Counted from the stretch's first letter, positions 8,670-16,505 are shown. The stretch is 39,163 nucleotides of DNA from Pseudoalteromonas sp. S2755 (GCF_005886535.1 NZ_PNDS01000151.1:1-39163); one strand, 5' to 3'. A program made the numbers and translations. Notes: generated from the sequence alone by a model not told the origin.

Positions 8670-9515
8670 TTATTCCTCTTTGCCTCCCCAATGACGCCAA
8701 ACTCCTTGACAATCTTTAGGTAAATACAAGTTACGACCAAGGTCGACCCAAGGCATTGGGAAGTGGAAATCTGACCCTTGGCTTGCTAACAATTCAAACT
8801 CTTGACTTAGTCGCCCCAAAAATTGGCGCTCAGTAGGCGCTTGCTGCGGCTGTGCAACTTCCATTGCAGCTCCCCCAACCGCTTTAAATTCAGCAATTAA
8901 CTTTCTTAGCCACTTATTCGACATCTTATATCGAGCAGGGTGTGCCAATACACTTACTCCACCCGCGGCATGAATAGCAGCAACCGCCGTGTGTATATCG
9001 CACCATTGACTTGGCACATACCCAGTCTTGCCACGTGCTAAAAATTTATTGAAAACGCTTTGTACATTTTTAGCCACACCTCGCTCAACCAGCACTTGAG
9101 CAAAATGCGCTCTGGTGATCTGCGCAGTTTGGGCAAGTGCAAGGGCATCTTCGTAGACATGCTCATAGCCCTTTTTGGATAATCGCTCGCCGATCTCTTT
9201 TGCTCTGGCTTCTCGCTTTTGCTGCTGTTCGTGCAGCAACCTTGTTAATGCTTCATGCTCAGGGTCAAAATTTAATCCAACGATATGGATCTCAAAGCTT
9301 TCCCATTTCGTGGAAATTTCAACGCCATTAATAAGTTCTAACGTGAGATTATTTTGGCTAATGTAGTCACGGGCAGGCTGGATCGCATCTATCGTGTCAT
9401 GATCGGTAATTGCAAGAATATCAACGCCTTTTTCCGTTGCTCGCTCAAGCAATTCATCAACAGCTAAGCGGCCATCGGAAAAAGTAGTATGGCTGTGGAG
9501 GTCATATTTAATCAA
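8670..9515 (-). CDS. rnm: RNase AM / PHP-domain phosphoesterase (YciV)
   Basis: This 281-residue PHP-family protein shows the metal-ligand motifs: DLHSHTTFSDG (His7, His9, Asp14), ITDHDT (Asp38, His39), EIST (Glu66), VLAHPARY and GSDFHFP near the C-terminus. The E. coli homologue is a 3',5'-bisphosphate nucleotidase and 5'-to-3' exoribonuclease that trims the 5' ends of rRNAs. It is the first gene of the minus-strand operon rnm-yciO-scpA-scpB-rluB and is divergent from trp, as in E. coli. Confidence 0.92.
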   Translation of the reverse strand: MIKYDLHSHTTFSDGRLAVDELLERATEKGVDILAITDHDTIDAIQPARDYISQNNLTLELINGVEISTKWESFEIHIVGLNFDPEHEALTRLLHEQQQKREARAKEIGERLSKKGYEHVYEDALALAQTAQITRAHFAQVLVERGVAKNVQSVFNKFLARGKTGYVPSQWCDIHTAVAAIHAAGGVSVLAHPARYKMSNKWLRKLIAEFKAVGGAAMEVAQPQQAPTERQFLGRLSQEFELLASQGSDFHFPMPWVDLGRNLYLPKDCQGVWRHWGGKEE

Positions 9516-9552
9516 AATGTATTAACTATCTCTATGAATTATCAACGTTTTG

Positions 9553-9581
9553 ATTATATCACAAGTTAACTGATACGACCT
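9553..9581 (-). promoter_or_regulatory. candidate promoter of the rnm operon
   Basis: On the minus strand TGATATAAT forms an extended -10 element (TATAAT at 9558-9553) 38 bases upstream of the rnm start. The -35 position at 9576-9581 (AGGTCG) is a poor match, as is common for extended -10 promoters. This is a sequence match only. Confidence 0.5.
9559..9576. promoter_or_regulatory. candidate TrpR-like operator
   Basis: The stretch TCACAAGTTAACTGATAC matches the E. coli-type TrpR palindrome GTACTAGTTAACTAGTAC at 13 of 18 positions, centred on AGTTAACT. It falls in the spacer of the rnm promoter and 29 bases upstream of the trp -35. A core this short occurs by chance, so the call is weak. Confidence 0.25.
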
Positions 9582-9605
9582 TAGGTTATTTTCTGATATT
9601 TGCCC

Positions 9606-9635
9606 TTGACACTTGTAGCAAGAATAGGGTTTACT
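9606..9635 (+). promoter_or_regulatory. candidate trp operon promoter
   Basis: A perfect -35 box TTGACA (9606-9611) is followed after 18 bases by TTTACT (9630-9635), four of six bases of the -10 consensus. Transcription would begin near 9642, leaving an untranslated leader of about 30 bases before the first leader peptide. No convincing TrpR operator overlaps the -10 as it does in E. coli. Confidence 0.6.
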
Positions 9636-9671
9636 GTAGCTAATTTAGATTAAACAACGAAATATTCACAA

Positions 9672-9719
9672 ATGAACAAACAAATTCAAAAAAACATTTG
9701 GTGGTGGCACTCGAACTAA
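9672..9719 (+). CDS. trpL: trp leader peptide 1 (three consecutive Trp codons)
   Basis: This is a 15-codon reading frame, MNKQIQKNIWWWHSN, followed by TAA. The three tandem TGG codons at 9699-9707 are the sensing element of a translation-coupled trp attenuator: with scarce Trp-tRNA the ribosome stalls there and lets the downstream antiterminator form. No good Shine-Dalgarno is visible before the ATG, unlike leader 2. Its position right after the promoter and before a terminator makes the role clear despite the small size. Confidence 0.88.
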   Translation: MNKQIQKNIWWWHSN

Positions 9720-9778
9720 GCGGGTGTGTTTCGTTATATCTACGATTTATCAACCCGCGCAATGTCGCGGGTTTTTTT
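9708..9778 (+). promoter_or_regulatory. trp attenuator 1 (alternative hairpins)
   Basis: Three mutually exclusive pairings are visible. CACTCG (9708-9713) can pair with CGGGTG (9721-9726) as the 1:2 pause hairpin. GCGGGT (9720-9725) can pair with ACCCGC (9753-9758) as the antiterminator, with a small TCGT/ACGA hairpin (9731-9734, 9742-9745) between the arms. CCCGCG (9754-9759) pairs with CGCGGG (9766-9771) as the terminator. This is the standard layout of an amino-acid attenuator. Confidence 0.85.
9752..9778 (+). terminator. attenuator terminator 1
   Basis: AACCCGCG (9752-9759) pairs with CGCGGGTT (9766-9773) around the loop CAATGT. The stem ends in a run of seven T (9772-9778). It would stop transcription before leader 2 when Trp is plentiful. 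Confidence 0.9.
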
Positions 9779-9797
9779 ATACTTTTTAGAGGCTTTT

Positions 9798-9848
9798 ATG
9801 AACAACAATATCACAGTAAACACAATTTGGTGGTGGTGGATGCCCTAG
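9798..9848 (+). CDS. trpL: trp leader peptide 2 (four consecutive Trp codons)
   Basis: This is a 16-codon reading frame, MNNNITVNTIWWWWMP, followed by TAG. Four tandem TGG codons lie at 9828-9839. TAGAGG (9787-9792) gives a good ribosome site 5 bases before the ATG. It begins 20 bases after the T run of terminator 1, so it is transcribed only when that terminator is read through. The shared MN...I...N-I-WWW pattern suggests it is a duplicate of leader 1. Confidence 0.9.
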   Translation: MNNNITVNTIWWWWMP

Positions 9849-9910
9849 CGGGACGGTATTGTTGTGTCTGAACAATAACCCCCGCAGAGCTCAGCTTTCG
9901 GGGGTTTTTT
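9842..9910 (+). promoter_or_regulatory. trp attenuator 2 (alternative hairpins)
   Basis: GCGGG (9848-9852), which begins on the last base of the leader stop, can pair with CCCGC (9881-9885). Between these, GGTATTGTT (9855-9863) can pair with AACAATA-A-CC (9871-9880), giving a long antiterminator. It competes with the terminator CCCCCG (9879-9884) / CGGGGG (9899-9904). A short pause hairpin, CCC (9843-9845) with GGG (9850-9852), can form over the stop codon. Confidence 0.85.
9879..9910 (+). terminator. attenuator terminator 2
   Basis: CCCCCG (9879-9884) pairs with CGGGGG (9899-9904) and is followed by six T (9905-9910). It lies 41 bases before the trpE start and is the second terminator in the same leader transcript. 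Confidence 0.9.
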
Positions 9911-9951
9911 ATTTTCTAAACAGAATATCTAGAAATTAAGAGGAATGAGGT

Positions 9952-11529
9952 TTGATTTTTAGTCATATAACGACCACACCAGGTGAGGTCACCAGCATAA
10001 GACAAAGGCGCGATTATATTGCCAGCCCACTGTCTTTATACGCAGGTTTAAACAAAACAAACTCGTTACTGCTCGAATCAGCAGAAATAGAGTCTAAAGA
10101 CAATGTGAAAAGTATCGTGCTTGTGGATAGTGCGATTCGATTCGAATGTAATGGTGCCCAAGTCATTGCCAAAGCCTTGTCTAACAATGGTGCTCAGTTG
10201 CTACCGTACCTTGCGCAAAAGGTCACAAATTGTGACGTGATCCTCAATGATAATACTTTGACGCTCACGTACAACGCATTGGAAAGTGACATTGATGAGC
10301 ATACAAAACTAAAAGCGGATAACGCCTTTAGTGCGCTCAGAACCTGTATCAATGAAATTAAACGTAACTCAGATACGCCGTTTTCCGTCTTTTTAGGTGG
10401 AGTATTCGCCTATGATATGGTGGCAAACTTTGAGCAACTTCCTGAAGTACCAGATGGAGACAACGACTGTCCTGACTATGTTTTCTATCTGGCTGAAACC
10501 TTAGTTGTGATCGATCATCAAGCACGAGCTACTGAGCTCATTGGTAATGTTTTCAATGGCCCTGAGGTTCACGCAAATTGTTTTGAAGTAGGCAAACAAC
10601 TAGAAGAGCTAAACAGTCAATGTGACCAAATCACTGAATTTCAGTTTGAGCCACAAAGTGGCGGCGCAGACGTCAAAGTCAATGTGAGTGACGACGAATA
10701 TTGTCAACACGTTGAAAAGTTGAAAACCAACATTATCAACGGTGACATTTTCCAAGTCGTTCCCTCTCGCACTTTTTCACTTCCTTGCCACAACTCACTC
10801 GCCGCCTATAAACAGCTTAAACTACAAAACCCCAGTCCTTACATGTTTTATATGAAGGATGAGCGCTTTGTGTTATTTGGCGCATCTCCAGAGTCGGCAC
10901 TCAAATATTGTGAACAGAGTAACCAAGTTGAGGTCTATCCCATCGCGGGGACGAGACCACGAGGTAAGTTTGCTGATGGCAGTATCAATCCAGATTTAGA
11001 TAGCCGCATTGAACTTGAGCTGCGCAACGATCAAAAAGAGCGTGCTGAGCACCTTATGTTGGTTGACCTTGCCCGTAACGATGTCGCACGGATCAGTATT
11101 GCAGGTACTCGACACGCAAAAGAATTATTGAAAGTGGACCGCTACTCACAAGTCATGCATTTAGTATCGCGCGTCGTAGGCCAATTAAAGCCGGATTTAG
11201 ATGCCCTCCACGCTTATCAGGCTTGTATGAATATGGGCACTCTCGTCGGCGCACCAAAAGTTAAAGCCGCAGAACTTGTTCGCCATACAGAAAAGCAGCG
11301 TCGTGGTAGTTACGGCGGCGCGGTAGGTTATTTGATGGGTAATGGCGCGATGGACAGCTGCATCGTCATTCGCTCCGCGTTTGTAAAAGATAACGTTGCT
11401 TACGTGCAAGCGGGTGCAGGTGTCGTGTTTGATTCAAATCCACAAAGTGAAGCAAATGAAACCAAAGCTAAAGCCATGGCAGTGATTAAAGCAGTACAGT
11501 CCACGTATGAAGGAGCAAACCATGACTAA
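9952..11529 (+). CDS. trpE: anthranilate synthase component I
   Basis: This encodes 525 residues that convert chorismate and ammonia (from TrpG) to anthranilate, the first step of tryptophan synthesis. Near the N-terminus LLLESAEIESKD (39-50) corresponds to the LLES segment involved in tryptophan feedback inhibition. The chorismate-binding domain shows FGASPESALKY, PIAGTRPRG, MLVDLARNDVAR, GAPKVKAAELV, RRGSYGGAVGYL and QAGAGVVFDSNP. The start is TTG at 9952 with AGAGG 8 bases upstream. An ATG at 9945 is out of frame and hits a stop after five codons. This start places the LLES motif at the same distance from the N-terminus as in E. coli TrpE. It overlaps trpG by 8 bases and is controlled by the tandem attenuators. 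Confidence 0.96.
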   Translation: MIFSHITTTPGEVTSIRQRRDYIASPLSLYAGLNKTNSLLLESAEIESKDNVKSIVLVDSAIRFECNGAQVIAKALSNNGAQLLPYLAQKVTNCDVILNDNTLTLTYNALESDIDEHTKLKADNAFSALRTCINEIKRNSDTPFSVFLGGVFAYDMVANFEQLPEVPDGDNDCPDYVFYLAETLVVIDHQARATELIGNVFNGPEVHANCFEVGKQLEELNSQCDQITEFQFEPQSGGADVKVNVSDDEYCQHVEKLKTNIINGDIFQVVPSRTFSLPCHNSLAAYKQLKLQNPSPYMFYMKDERFVLFGASPESALKYCEQSNQVEVYPIAGTRPRGKFADGSINPDLDSRIELELRNDQKERAEHLMLVDLARNDVARISIAGTRHAKELLKVDRYSQVMHLVSRVVGQLKPDLDALHAYQACMNMGTLVGAPKVKAAELVRHTEKQRRGSYGGAVGYLMGNGAMDSCIVIRSAFVKDNVAYVQAGAGVVFDSNPQSEANETKAKAMAVIKAVQSTYEGANHD

Positions 11530-12103
11530 GGTATACTTTTTAGATAATTTTGATTCTTTCAGTTATAACCTTGTGGATGAGCTTAGCCTGCTAGGACTCG
11601 ACTTGGTCGTTTATCGTAACAATATCTCTGCCGAAACCATTTTCAATAAAATGTGTGCAGAGGTTGATCCTGTGATCTTAGTTTTATCACCTGGACCTGG
11701 CGCGCCATCGGAATCAGGCTGTTTGCTCGCGTTAATTGAGCTATGTAAAGGTAAATTCCCCATGCTTGGAATTTGCCTCGGTCAACAAGCCCTAACTCAG
11801 AGTTATGGTGGTGAAGTTGGCAAAGCAGGTGAGACGGTACATGGTAAATCTTCTATTATTGAAGCGGATGAGCATCCGGTATTTGCCGGACTTGGAACAC
11901 AATTCCCCGTGGCGCGTTATCACTCTCTAATGGCAACAAGCGTACCACCAGCACTGCAAGTGATCGCGAGATATCAGGCCATTCCGATGGCTATCTATCA
12001 CAGTGAACACAAAGTGATTGGCTATCAATTTCACCCAGAATCAATATTGACCCCCAATGGCGCTCAGCTATTACAACAAAGTATCGCGTACCTTAGCGCT
12101 TAG
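11522..12103 (+). CDS. trpG: anthranilate synthase glutamine amidotransferase component
   Basis: This is a 193-residue class I glutamine amidotransferase that supplies ammonia to TrpE. It shows SPGPGAP near 56-62, the nucleophile in GICLGQQ (Cys85) and the His171/Glu173 pair in FHPES. I use the ATG at 11522, preceded by GGAG 7 bases upstream; an earlier in-frame ATG at 11507 lies inside trpE ahead of that site. It is a separate gene, not fused to trpD as in E. coli. The 8-base overlap with trpE suggests translational coupling and matched subunit output. Confidence 0.95.
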   Translation: MTKVYFLDNFDSFSYNLVDELSLLGLDLVVYRNNISAETIFNKMCAEVDPVILVLSPGPGAPSESGCLLALIELCKGKFPMLGICLGQQALTQSYGGEVGKAGETVHGKSSIIEADEHPVFAGLGTQFPVARYHSLMATSVPPALQVIARYQAIPMAIYHSEHKVIGYQFHPESILTPNGAQLLQQSIAYLSA

Positions 12104-12112
12104 GAGATCACG

Positions 12113-13117
12113 ATGGAAAAGTTACAACCTCTATTACAGCAACAAGATTTATCGTTCGACGCCGCCAAATCCTTGTTTAGCGATATTATGGCTGGACAAC
12201 TGAGTGACATCGAACTTACGGCAGCGCTGCTTGCGCTAAAGTTTAAAGGTGAAACAGCGGCGGAAATAGCCGGAGCAGCTCAGGCTATGCGTGATCATGC
12301 CACCGCATTTGACAAGCAAGATCTACTCGCAGCAGACAGCTGTGGTACGGGTGGCGATGGCACAAATACCATCAACGTGAGTACCACCGCCGCCATTGTT
12401 GCCGCAGCATGTGGCATTAATATGGTCAAACACGGTAATCGCAGCGTAAGCAGTAAATCAGGTTCCGCGGATTTACTAAAAGCACTTGGGATCAACATTG
12501 ATATGACTCCCGCACTTGCAGAAAAGTGCTTAGCAGAGACCGGCTTTACCTTTTTGTTTGCACCGCATTACCACGCAGGTGTAAAACATGCTATGCCAGT
12601 TCGCACACAACTAAAAACGCGCACGATATTTAATATTCTCGGGCCATTGGCAAACCCAGCCAAGCCTGAGGTGCAATTACTCGGCGTTTACGACCCTGCC
12701 CTTGTTTTACCCATGGCTGAAACGTTAAACCGCTTAGGTACGAAACGAGCGATGGTAGTTCACGGTAGTGGCACAGATGAAATTGCCCTACACGGCGAAA
12801 CGCTAGTCGCAGAAGTAAAGCATGGTGAAGTGACACAATACACCGTTACCCCAAGCGATTTTGGACTAGAAAACTATTCACTTGAATCTATTGCTGGTGA
12901 TACGCCAGAATATAACGCGAAAGCGAGCCTTGCGATTTTAAATGGTGAAGGCGAAGCTGCACACAATGCAGCGATCATTGCAAACGTTGCAGCTTTGCTG
13001 GTATTAACCGATAAGGCGTCAAATTTTAAAACCGCAAGCCAACAAGTACGCGAAGTGCTTGCAAGCAAGAAAGCCATGACAACCTTGGCTAACATTGTAG
13101 AGGTGAGTAATGGCTAA
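12113..13117 (+). CDS. trpD: anthranilate phosphoribosyltransferase
   Basis: This 334-residue enzyme transfers the phosphoribosyl group of PRPP to anthranilate. The PRPP-binding signature CGTGGDGTNTINVST is clear near residue 80, followed by VKHGNRSVSSKSGSADLLKALG, then PHYHAGVKHAMPVR and FNILGPLANPA. The length is that of a stand-alone TrpD. GGAGA lies just before the ATG, 9 bases after the trpG stop. Its end overlaps trpCF by 8 bases. Confidence 0.96.
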   Translation: MEKLQPLLQQQDLSFDAAKSLFSDIMAGQLSDIELTAALLALKFKGETAAEIAGAAQAMRDHATAFDKQDLLAADSCGTGGDGTNTINVSTTAAIVAAACGINMVKHGNRSVSSKSGSADLLKALGINIDMTPALAEKCLAETGFTFLFAPHYHAGVKHAMPVRTQLKTRTIFNILGPLANPAKPEVQLLGVYDPALVLPMAETLNRLGTKRAMVVHGSGTDEIALHGETLVAEVKHGEVTQYTVTPSDFGLENYSLESIAGDTPEYNAKASLAILNGEGEAAHNAAIIANVAALLVLTDKASNFKTASQQVREVLASKKAMTTLANIVEVSNG

Positions 13118-14474
13118 TGTATTAGAAAAAATTGTTGCCGATAAAGTCGAAGAATTAAAAGCGCGTAAAGCGCAGCGTCCGTTAAGTGACTTTATCGACG
13201 AAGTAACCCCCACCACGCTTAACTTCACCGCTGCGTTGGCGCAAGCTGGGACACAATTTATTTTAGAGTGCAAAAAGGCGTCACCTTCAAAAGGCCTTAT
13301 TCGCTCACATTTTGATTTGACTGAAATTACCAGTGTTTATCGTAAGTACGCGACATGTATTAGTGTGCTAACCGACGAAAAATACTTTCAAGGCAGTTAT
13401 GAATACCTTGCCACGGTGAGAAAGCTGGTTGATCAGCCTCTGATCTGTAAAGACTTCTTTATTGATGAATACCAAGTTTACCTCGCCCGTCTACACGGTG
13501 GCGATGCCATTCTTTTGATGTTGTCTGTATTAAATGACGAAGAATATGTGGCACTAGCGAACGTGGCCAAATCTCTTAATATGTCGATTTTAACGGAAGT
13601 AAGCAACGAAGAAGAAGTGACAAGAGCGCTTGCGTTAGATGCTGAGCTTATCGGTATTAACAATCGTGATCTCAGAGATTTATCAACGGATTTAGCAACT
13701 ACAGAGAAACTAAGAAAGTTAATCCCCGAAGACAAAGTAGTGATTTCAGAGTCTGGTATCTACACACACCGTGATGTGAAACGTTTGTCACCAATTTGTG
13801 ATGGCTTTTTGGTTGGTAGCTCATTGATGGCAGAGCAAGATTTAGAACTTGCTTGCAGACGCTTGATTTTGGGCGAAAACAAAGTGTGTGGTCTTACTCG
13901 AAGCCAAGATGCGCAAGCCGCTTATGAAGCGGGCGCGGTGTACGGTGGCCTTATCTTTTATCCAAAGTCTCCTCGCTATGTCGACATTGATTGTGCGAAG
14001 GCCGTCGCTGATAGTGCGCCGCTCAAGTACGTTGGTGTGTTCGTTAACGCACCGCTTGAGCAAGTTGCAGAGTATGCGCAAATTTTAAAGCTTAGTGCAG
14101 TGCAATTACATGGCAATGAAGATGAGCTGTACATCGATACCCTGCGAAAACAACTACCTGTTACCTGTCAAATTTGGAAAGCACAGGGGGTGGACACAGC
14201 ACTGCCAAGCCCCTTCGCTGGCGTAGACAAGCAATTGTACGATACCAAAACCGACACTGCATTTGGTGGCACGGGACAAGTGTTTGATTGGCAGCTATTA
14301 AATCGTAGTTCAAGCAATTATATGTTGGCTGGCGGCCTAAACCCCGACAACATTCACGGTGCCGTCAATATAGGTGCCGATGGTTTTGACCTAAATTCAG
14401 GCGTTGAGCAATCGCCTGGTAAAAAATGCGCTCAAAAAATCGCAAACGCGTTTACACAAATTCGAAAATATTGA
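13110..14474 (+). CDS. trpCF: bifunctional indole-3-glycerol-phosphate synthase / phosphoribosylanthranilate isomerase
   Basis: This is a 454-residue fusion of two TIM barrels. Residues 1 to about 255 are indole-glycerol-phosphate synthase: ECKKASPSKG with Glu53 and Lys55, the GINNRDL motif and ISESGI. Residues from about 258 are phosphoribosylanthranilate isomerase: KVCGLTRSQDA with the catalytic Cys, then GLIFYPKSPRYV, LAGGLNPDN and DLNSGVE. The two halves catalyse consecutive steps in reverse order of their position. The same fusion is found in Escherichia and Vibrio. The ATG overlaps the trpD stop by 8 bases; GAGGTG precedes it. Confidence 0.96.
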   Translation: MANVLEKIVADKVEELKARKAQRPLSDFIDEVTPTTLNFTAALAQAGTQFILECKKASPSKGLIRSHFDLTEITSVYRKYATCISVLTDEKYFQGSYEYLATVRKLVDQPLICKDFFIDEYQVYLARLHGGDAILLMLSVLNDEEYVALANVAKSLNMSILTEVSNEEEVTRALALDAELIGINNRDLRDLSTDLATTEKLRKLIPEDKVVISESGIYTHRDVKRLSPICDGFLVGSSLMAEQDLELACRRLILGENKVCGLTRSQDAQAAYEAGAVYGGLIFYPKSPRYVDIDCAKAVADSAPLKYVGVFVNAPLEQVAEYAQILKLSAVQLHGNEDELYIDTLRKQLPVTCQIWKAQGVDTALPSPFAGVDKQLYDTKTDTAFGGTGQVFDWQLLNRSSSNYMLAGGLNPDNIHGAVNIGADGFDLNSGVEQSPGKKCAQKIANAFTQIRKY

Positions 14475-14481
14475 GGTGGAC

Positions 14482-15666
14482 ATGAGTAATTCAGCTTATT
14501 TTGGTGACTTCGGAGGCATGTTTGTGCCCGAGTTACTCGTACCTGCGTTAAAGCAGTTAGAACAGGAATTTTATAAATCACAAAAAGACCCAGAATTTCA
14601 ACAGGAGTTTTATCAACTTTTGAATGAATTTGCGGGTCGCCCAACACCACTGACCAAGACACGCAACTTAGTTAAAAACCCTAAGGTCAAACTGTACTTA
14701 AAGCGTGAAGATTTACTTCACGGTGGTGCACACAAGACCAACCAAGTGTTAGGTCAAGCGCTCTTAACCAAACGTATGGGTAAAAAAGAAGTCATTGCTG
14801 AAACCGGCGCTGGACAACATGGTGTTGCAACCGCCCTAGCCTGCTCCTTACTCGGCTTAAAGTGCCGAGTATACATGGGGGCTAAAGATGTTGAGCGTCA
14901 GCAACCAAACGTATTTAGAATGCGTTTGATGGGTGCGGAAGTTATCCCAGTTACCGCTGGCTCAGGCACATTAAAAGACGCGGTAAATGAAGCATTACGT
15001 GACTGGTCTGCAAACTACAAAACGGCACATTATTTACTCGGCACGGCTGCAGGTCCTCACCCGTTCCCGACGATTGTCCGTGAGTTCCAAAAAATGATTG
15101 GTGAAGAGGCAAAACAACAAGTACTAAAAGCGGAAGGTCGTTTGCCTGATGCGGTTATCGCTTGTGTGGGCGGCGGTTCAAATGCTATTGGTATGTTCGC
15201 CGATTTTATTGACGAAAAAGACGTTAAGTTAATCGGGGTGGAACCGGCTGGTAAAGGCCTAGATACCGATGAGCACGGCGCGGCACTATGTAAAGGAAGT
15301 AAAGGCATCTTGCACGGCGCCTATACCTATATCATGCAGAATAAAGATGGCCAAATTGAAGAATCTTACTCTGTGTCAGCAGGTCTTGACTACCCAGCTG
15401 TTGGTCCACAACACGCCTACCTTCATGAAACAGGCCGCGCACAATATGTTGGTATTACCGACACTGAAGCATTAAATGCCTTTCAAGCGCTAGCTAAACA
15501 CGAAGGTATTATTCCAGCCTTAGAGTCAAGCCATGCTCTGGCATACGCACTAAAATATGCAGAAGCGCAAACCGAAGAAACGGTGATTGTTGTTAACTTA
15601 AGTGGTCGCGGAGACAAAGACTTAGCTCACGTCCACCAAGTACTATCTGAGCGAGGTGAACTATGA
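14482..15666 (+). CDS. trpB: tryptophan synthase beta chain
   Basis: This 394-residue PLP enzyme condenses indole with serine. The PLP lysine is in GGAHKTNQ (Lys85), and the phosphate-binding GGGSNAIG and SGRGDKD near the end complete the site. The start at 14482 follows GAGGTG by 3 bases and yields MSNSAYFGDFGGMFVPE, the normal family N-terminus; the open frame upstream of it overlaps trpCF and is not the family start. TrpB pairs with TrpA in an alpha2-beta2 complex, and its stop overlaps the trpA start by 4 bases. Confidence 0.97.
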   Translation: MSNSAYFGDFGGMFVPELLVPALKQLEQEFYKSQKDPEFQQEFYQLLNEFAGRPTPLTKTRNLVKNPKVKLYLKREDLLHGGAHKTNQVLGQALLTKRMGKKEVIAETGAGQHGVATALACSLLGLKCRVYMGAKDVERQQPNVFRMRLMGAEVIPVTAGSGTLKDAVNEALRDWSANYKTAHYLLGTAAGPHPFPTIVREFQKMIGEEAKQQVLKAEGRLPDAVIACVGGGSNAIGMFADFIDEKDVKLIGVEPAGKGLDTDEHGAALCKGSKGILHGAYTYIMQNKDGQIEESYSVSAGLDYPAVGPQHAYLHETGRAQYVGITDTEALNAFQALAKHEGIIPALESSHALAYALKYAEAQTEETVIVVNLSGRGDKDLAHVHQVLSERGEL

Positions 15667-16469
15667 GACGTTATGACGCGATGTTCGCGCACTTAAATGA
15701 AAAAAACCAAGGTGCATTTGTTCCTTTCGTGACGATTGGCGATCCCAATAAGGCTCTCAGTATTGAGATCATCAAAAGCCTGATTGACGGTGGTGCTGAT
15801 GCATTGGAGCTCGGTATTCCGTTTTCCGATCCCATCGCCGATGGCCCTGTTATCCAAGCGGCTAACATCCGAGCATTAAAGCAAGATGTTAATACACAAG
15901 ACTGTCTTGAGATCATCGCTGAAATTCGTCGCTACAACAGTGATATCCCAATTGGTTTGTTGCTTTACTCAAACTTGATTTTTGCTCGTGGTATTGAGCA
16001 GTTTTATCAAGACGCCAAAACTGCGGGTGTGGATTCTATCTTAGTTGCTGATGTGCCACTGCACGAAGCCAAACCGTTTAGGCTCACTGCAATGGCAAAT
16101 GACATCGCGCCAATTTTCATTGCCACACCGAATGCCTGCGATGATACGTTACGAGAATGCGCCACCCGGGGTCGTGGCTATACTTATTTACTTTCGCGCG
16201 CAGGCGTTACTGGCACAGAAACAACGGCACAAATGCCGGCAACAGAGATGATCACCAAACTTATCGAGTATCATGCTGCGCCGTCACTGTTAGGATTTGG
16301 TATTTCTGACCCTGAGCATGTAAAGCATGCAATTAAATCAGGTGCAGCAGGTGCAATTAGTGGCTCAGCGGTGGTGAAAATCATCGAAAAACATTTGGAT
16401 GACCCTAGCACCATGTGCTTTGAGCTAAAAACCTTTGTTGAGCGAATGAAAGCTGCAACACAAAAGTGA
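15663..16469 (+). CDS. trpA: tryptophan synthase alpha chain
   Basis: This is a 268-residue TIM barrel that cleaves indole-3-glycerol phosphate to indole. Catalytic Glu49 is in ALELGIPFSDP and Asp60 in DPIADGP, at the same numbers as in the Salmonella enzyme. YLLSRAGVTGTE and GFGISDPEH are also present. The ATGA overlap with trpB is the usual translational coupling for making equal alpha and beta chains. It is the last gene of the operon and is followed directly by a terminator. Confidence 0.97.
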   Translation: MRRYDAMFAHLNEKNQGAFVPFVTIGDPNKALSIEIIKSLIDGGADALELGIPFSDPIADGPVIQAANIRALKQDVNTQDCLEIIAEIRRYNSDIPIGLLLYSNLIFARGIEQFYQDAKTAGVDSILVADVPLHEAKPFRLTAMANDIAPIFIATPNACDDTLRECATRGRGYTYLLSRAGVTGTETTAQMPATEMITKLIEYHAAPSLLGFGISDPEHVKHAIKSGAAGAISGSAVVKIIEKHLDDPSTMCFELKTFVERMKAATQK

Positions 16470-16479
16470 CAATACTTCT

Positions 16480-16505
16480 AAGCCAGTGTTAAACACTGGC
16501 TTTTC
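16480..16505. terminator. terminator of the trp operon, shared with the HU-like gene
   Basis: AAGCCAGTG (16480-16488) pairs with CACTGGCTT (16494-16502) over TTAAA, followed by TTTTCTT on the plus strand. It lies 11 bases after trpA and 10 bases before the end of the convergent HU-like gene, so it can act in both directions. Confidence 0.88.

Noticed and set aside
12295..13273. Several 67-84-codon minus-strand frames within trpD and trpCF.
   Set aside because: They mirror the codon pattern of the trp genes, which have clear catalytic motifs in the plus frame.
13110..14474. Fused trpCF and separate trpG as an unusual gene arrangement.
   Set aside because: This arrangement is normal in Vibrio, Shewanella and relatives; only the double attenuator is unusual.
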